64,000 nucleotides of DNA from Pampus argenteus (Eukaryota > Chordata > Actinopteri > Scombriformes > Stromateidae), in the NCBI GenBank assembly GCA_036937835.1, contig CM072881.1:6990501-7054500 (forward strand), in the 5' to 3' direction. Under the pieces are notes generated by a model. It was not told the origin of the DNA, made no database searches, and saw only the letters and a program-made list of their open reading frames with translations. Both the position numbers and the translations under genes were made by a program. Each line of letters opens with the position of its first letter. The first letter of the stretch is position 1. This document shows positions 63,501 to 64,000 of the stretch, one piece after another.

Positions 63501-64000
63501 ACCTGATTTAATCCCTTGTTTCTGTAAAGATGAAGCATCAACACTGACTGTGTGTACATGCACAGCAGGTTAGAGATTAGAGATCAGGCAACATGCTTAC
63601 ATGTGCTGCAATATGTTTTGTGTTTATGTTTTTTTTTTATTGTACAGTTTGAGTTAATTATTTGATCATAGTGATCCTTCCTTTTAACCTGCCAAACTGT
63701 ACTTTAACCTGCACAATGTAAAACAAAAAAATGTTTTCATCCTTCAAGTCAAACTATGTTAACGTGGTTTCTCTTAATCAGCTTTAACACTGTTGCAGCC
63801 TTTCACACTTCACTAGTATATATGAGGTGTCATTGTAAGACATCTGTTTCAAACCTGTGAAAAAGAGTTTTTAATGATGACTGGCACTTTTTATTTTAGG
63901 TCATGTACTATTCTAAATTCTTTATTTACTTTATAAAATAGTGATGAAGGCCTTTTCAACTGAACTGAACTAAACATCCAACATTAGGACTTCAAGTTGA
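60576..64000 (+). other. MRTF intron downstream of the third first exon
   Basis: No sequence encoding the expected next exon (LQLRLQQRRT-like) was found, so it lies beyond the right edge. It contains a full-looking copy of the dispersed repeat at 61288-61535. Confidence 0.5.
61288..61535 (+). repeat. Dispersed teleost repeat, best copy in the window
   Basis: Contains, in order, ATTTTCATTATAGC, AATTAATTGGTCTATAAAGT, GAAATAGTGAAAAATGCC, TTTCCCAGAGCCCAA, GATGTCCTCAAATGTC, ATATTCAGTTTACA and TTTTTGCTTGAAAAA. This set is one I associate with a very common non-autonomous element in teleost introns. No coding capacity. Confidence 0.6.

Overview
The window is vertebrate nuclear DNA, most likely from a percomorph-type teleost fish. 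Genes are split into many small exons with GT-AG introns of roughly 80-700 bp. CA/TG microsatellites are abundant. The encoded proteins align along their whole length with vertebrate orthologues. I see no prokaryotic, viral or organellar genes.

Layout, left to right: (1) ubtd1, minus strand, N-terminal three coding exons; the 3' end lies beyond the left edge. (2) mms19, plus strand, complete in 31 coding exons (about 5.99-17.03 kb, 1028 codons), head-to-head with ubtd1 across a CpG-containing shared promoter with an NRF-1-like site. (3) zdhhc16, minus strand, complete in nine coding exons (19.71-22.68 kb), tail-to-tail with mms19. (4) vps35l, plus strand, complete in 30 coding exons (25.415-34.232 kb, about 969 aa), head-to-head with zdhhc16 across a second shared promoter. 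(5) get4, minus strand, complete in nine coding exons (37.387-41.682 kb, 323 aa), with a long 3' region. (6) the 5' end of a myocardin-related transcription factor gene (MRTF, more likely MRTF-B), plus strand, from about 44 kb to the right edge. Only alternative first exons are present; the shared RPEL/SAP/transactivation exons lie outside.

The genes are mostly housekeeping and do not form one pathway: ubiquitin-like adaptor (ubtd1), cytosolic Fe-S cluster delivery (mms19), ER/Golgi S-palmitoylation (zdhhc16), endosomal cargo retrieval by Retriever (vps35l), tail-anchored protein insertion (get4), and actin-responsive transcription (MRTF). The mapping would join segments I associate with human 10q24 (UBTD1-MMS19-ZDHHC16), 16p (VPS35L, MRTFB) and 7p22 (GET4).

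The best second-look items concern splicing and promoters rather than a new system: two probable U12-type introns (vps35l, and zdhhc16 directly after the DHHC cysteine), a likely GC-AG intron, a NAGNAG acceptor and a (TG)n tract abutting an acceptor in vps35l, three candidate alternative first coding exons of the MRTF gene that all end in phase 1 with G, and an in-frame glycine-rich extension upstream of the conserved zdhhc16 start. I found no convincing previously undescribed gene system. All exon boundaries were read by eye from splice consensus plus recalled family sequence; none was verified by transcript or database search.
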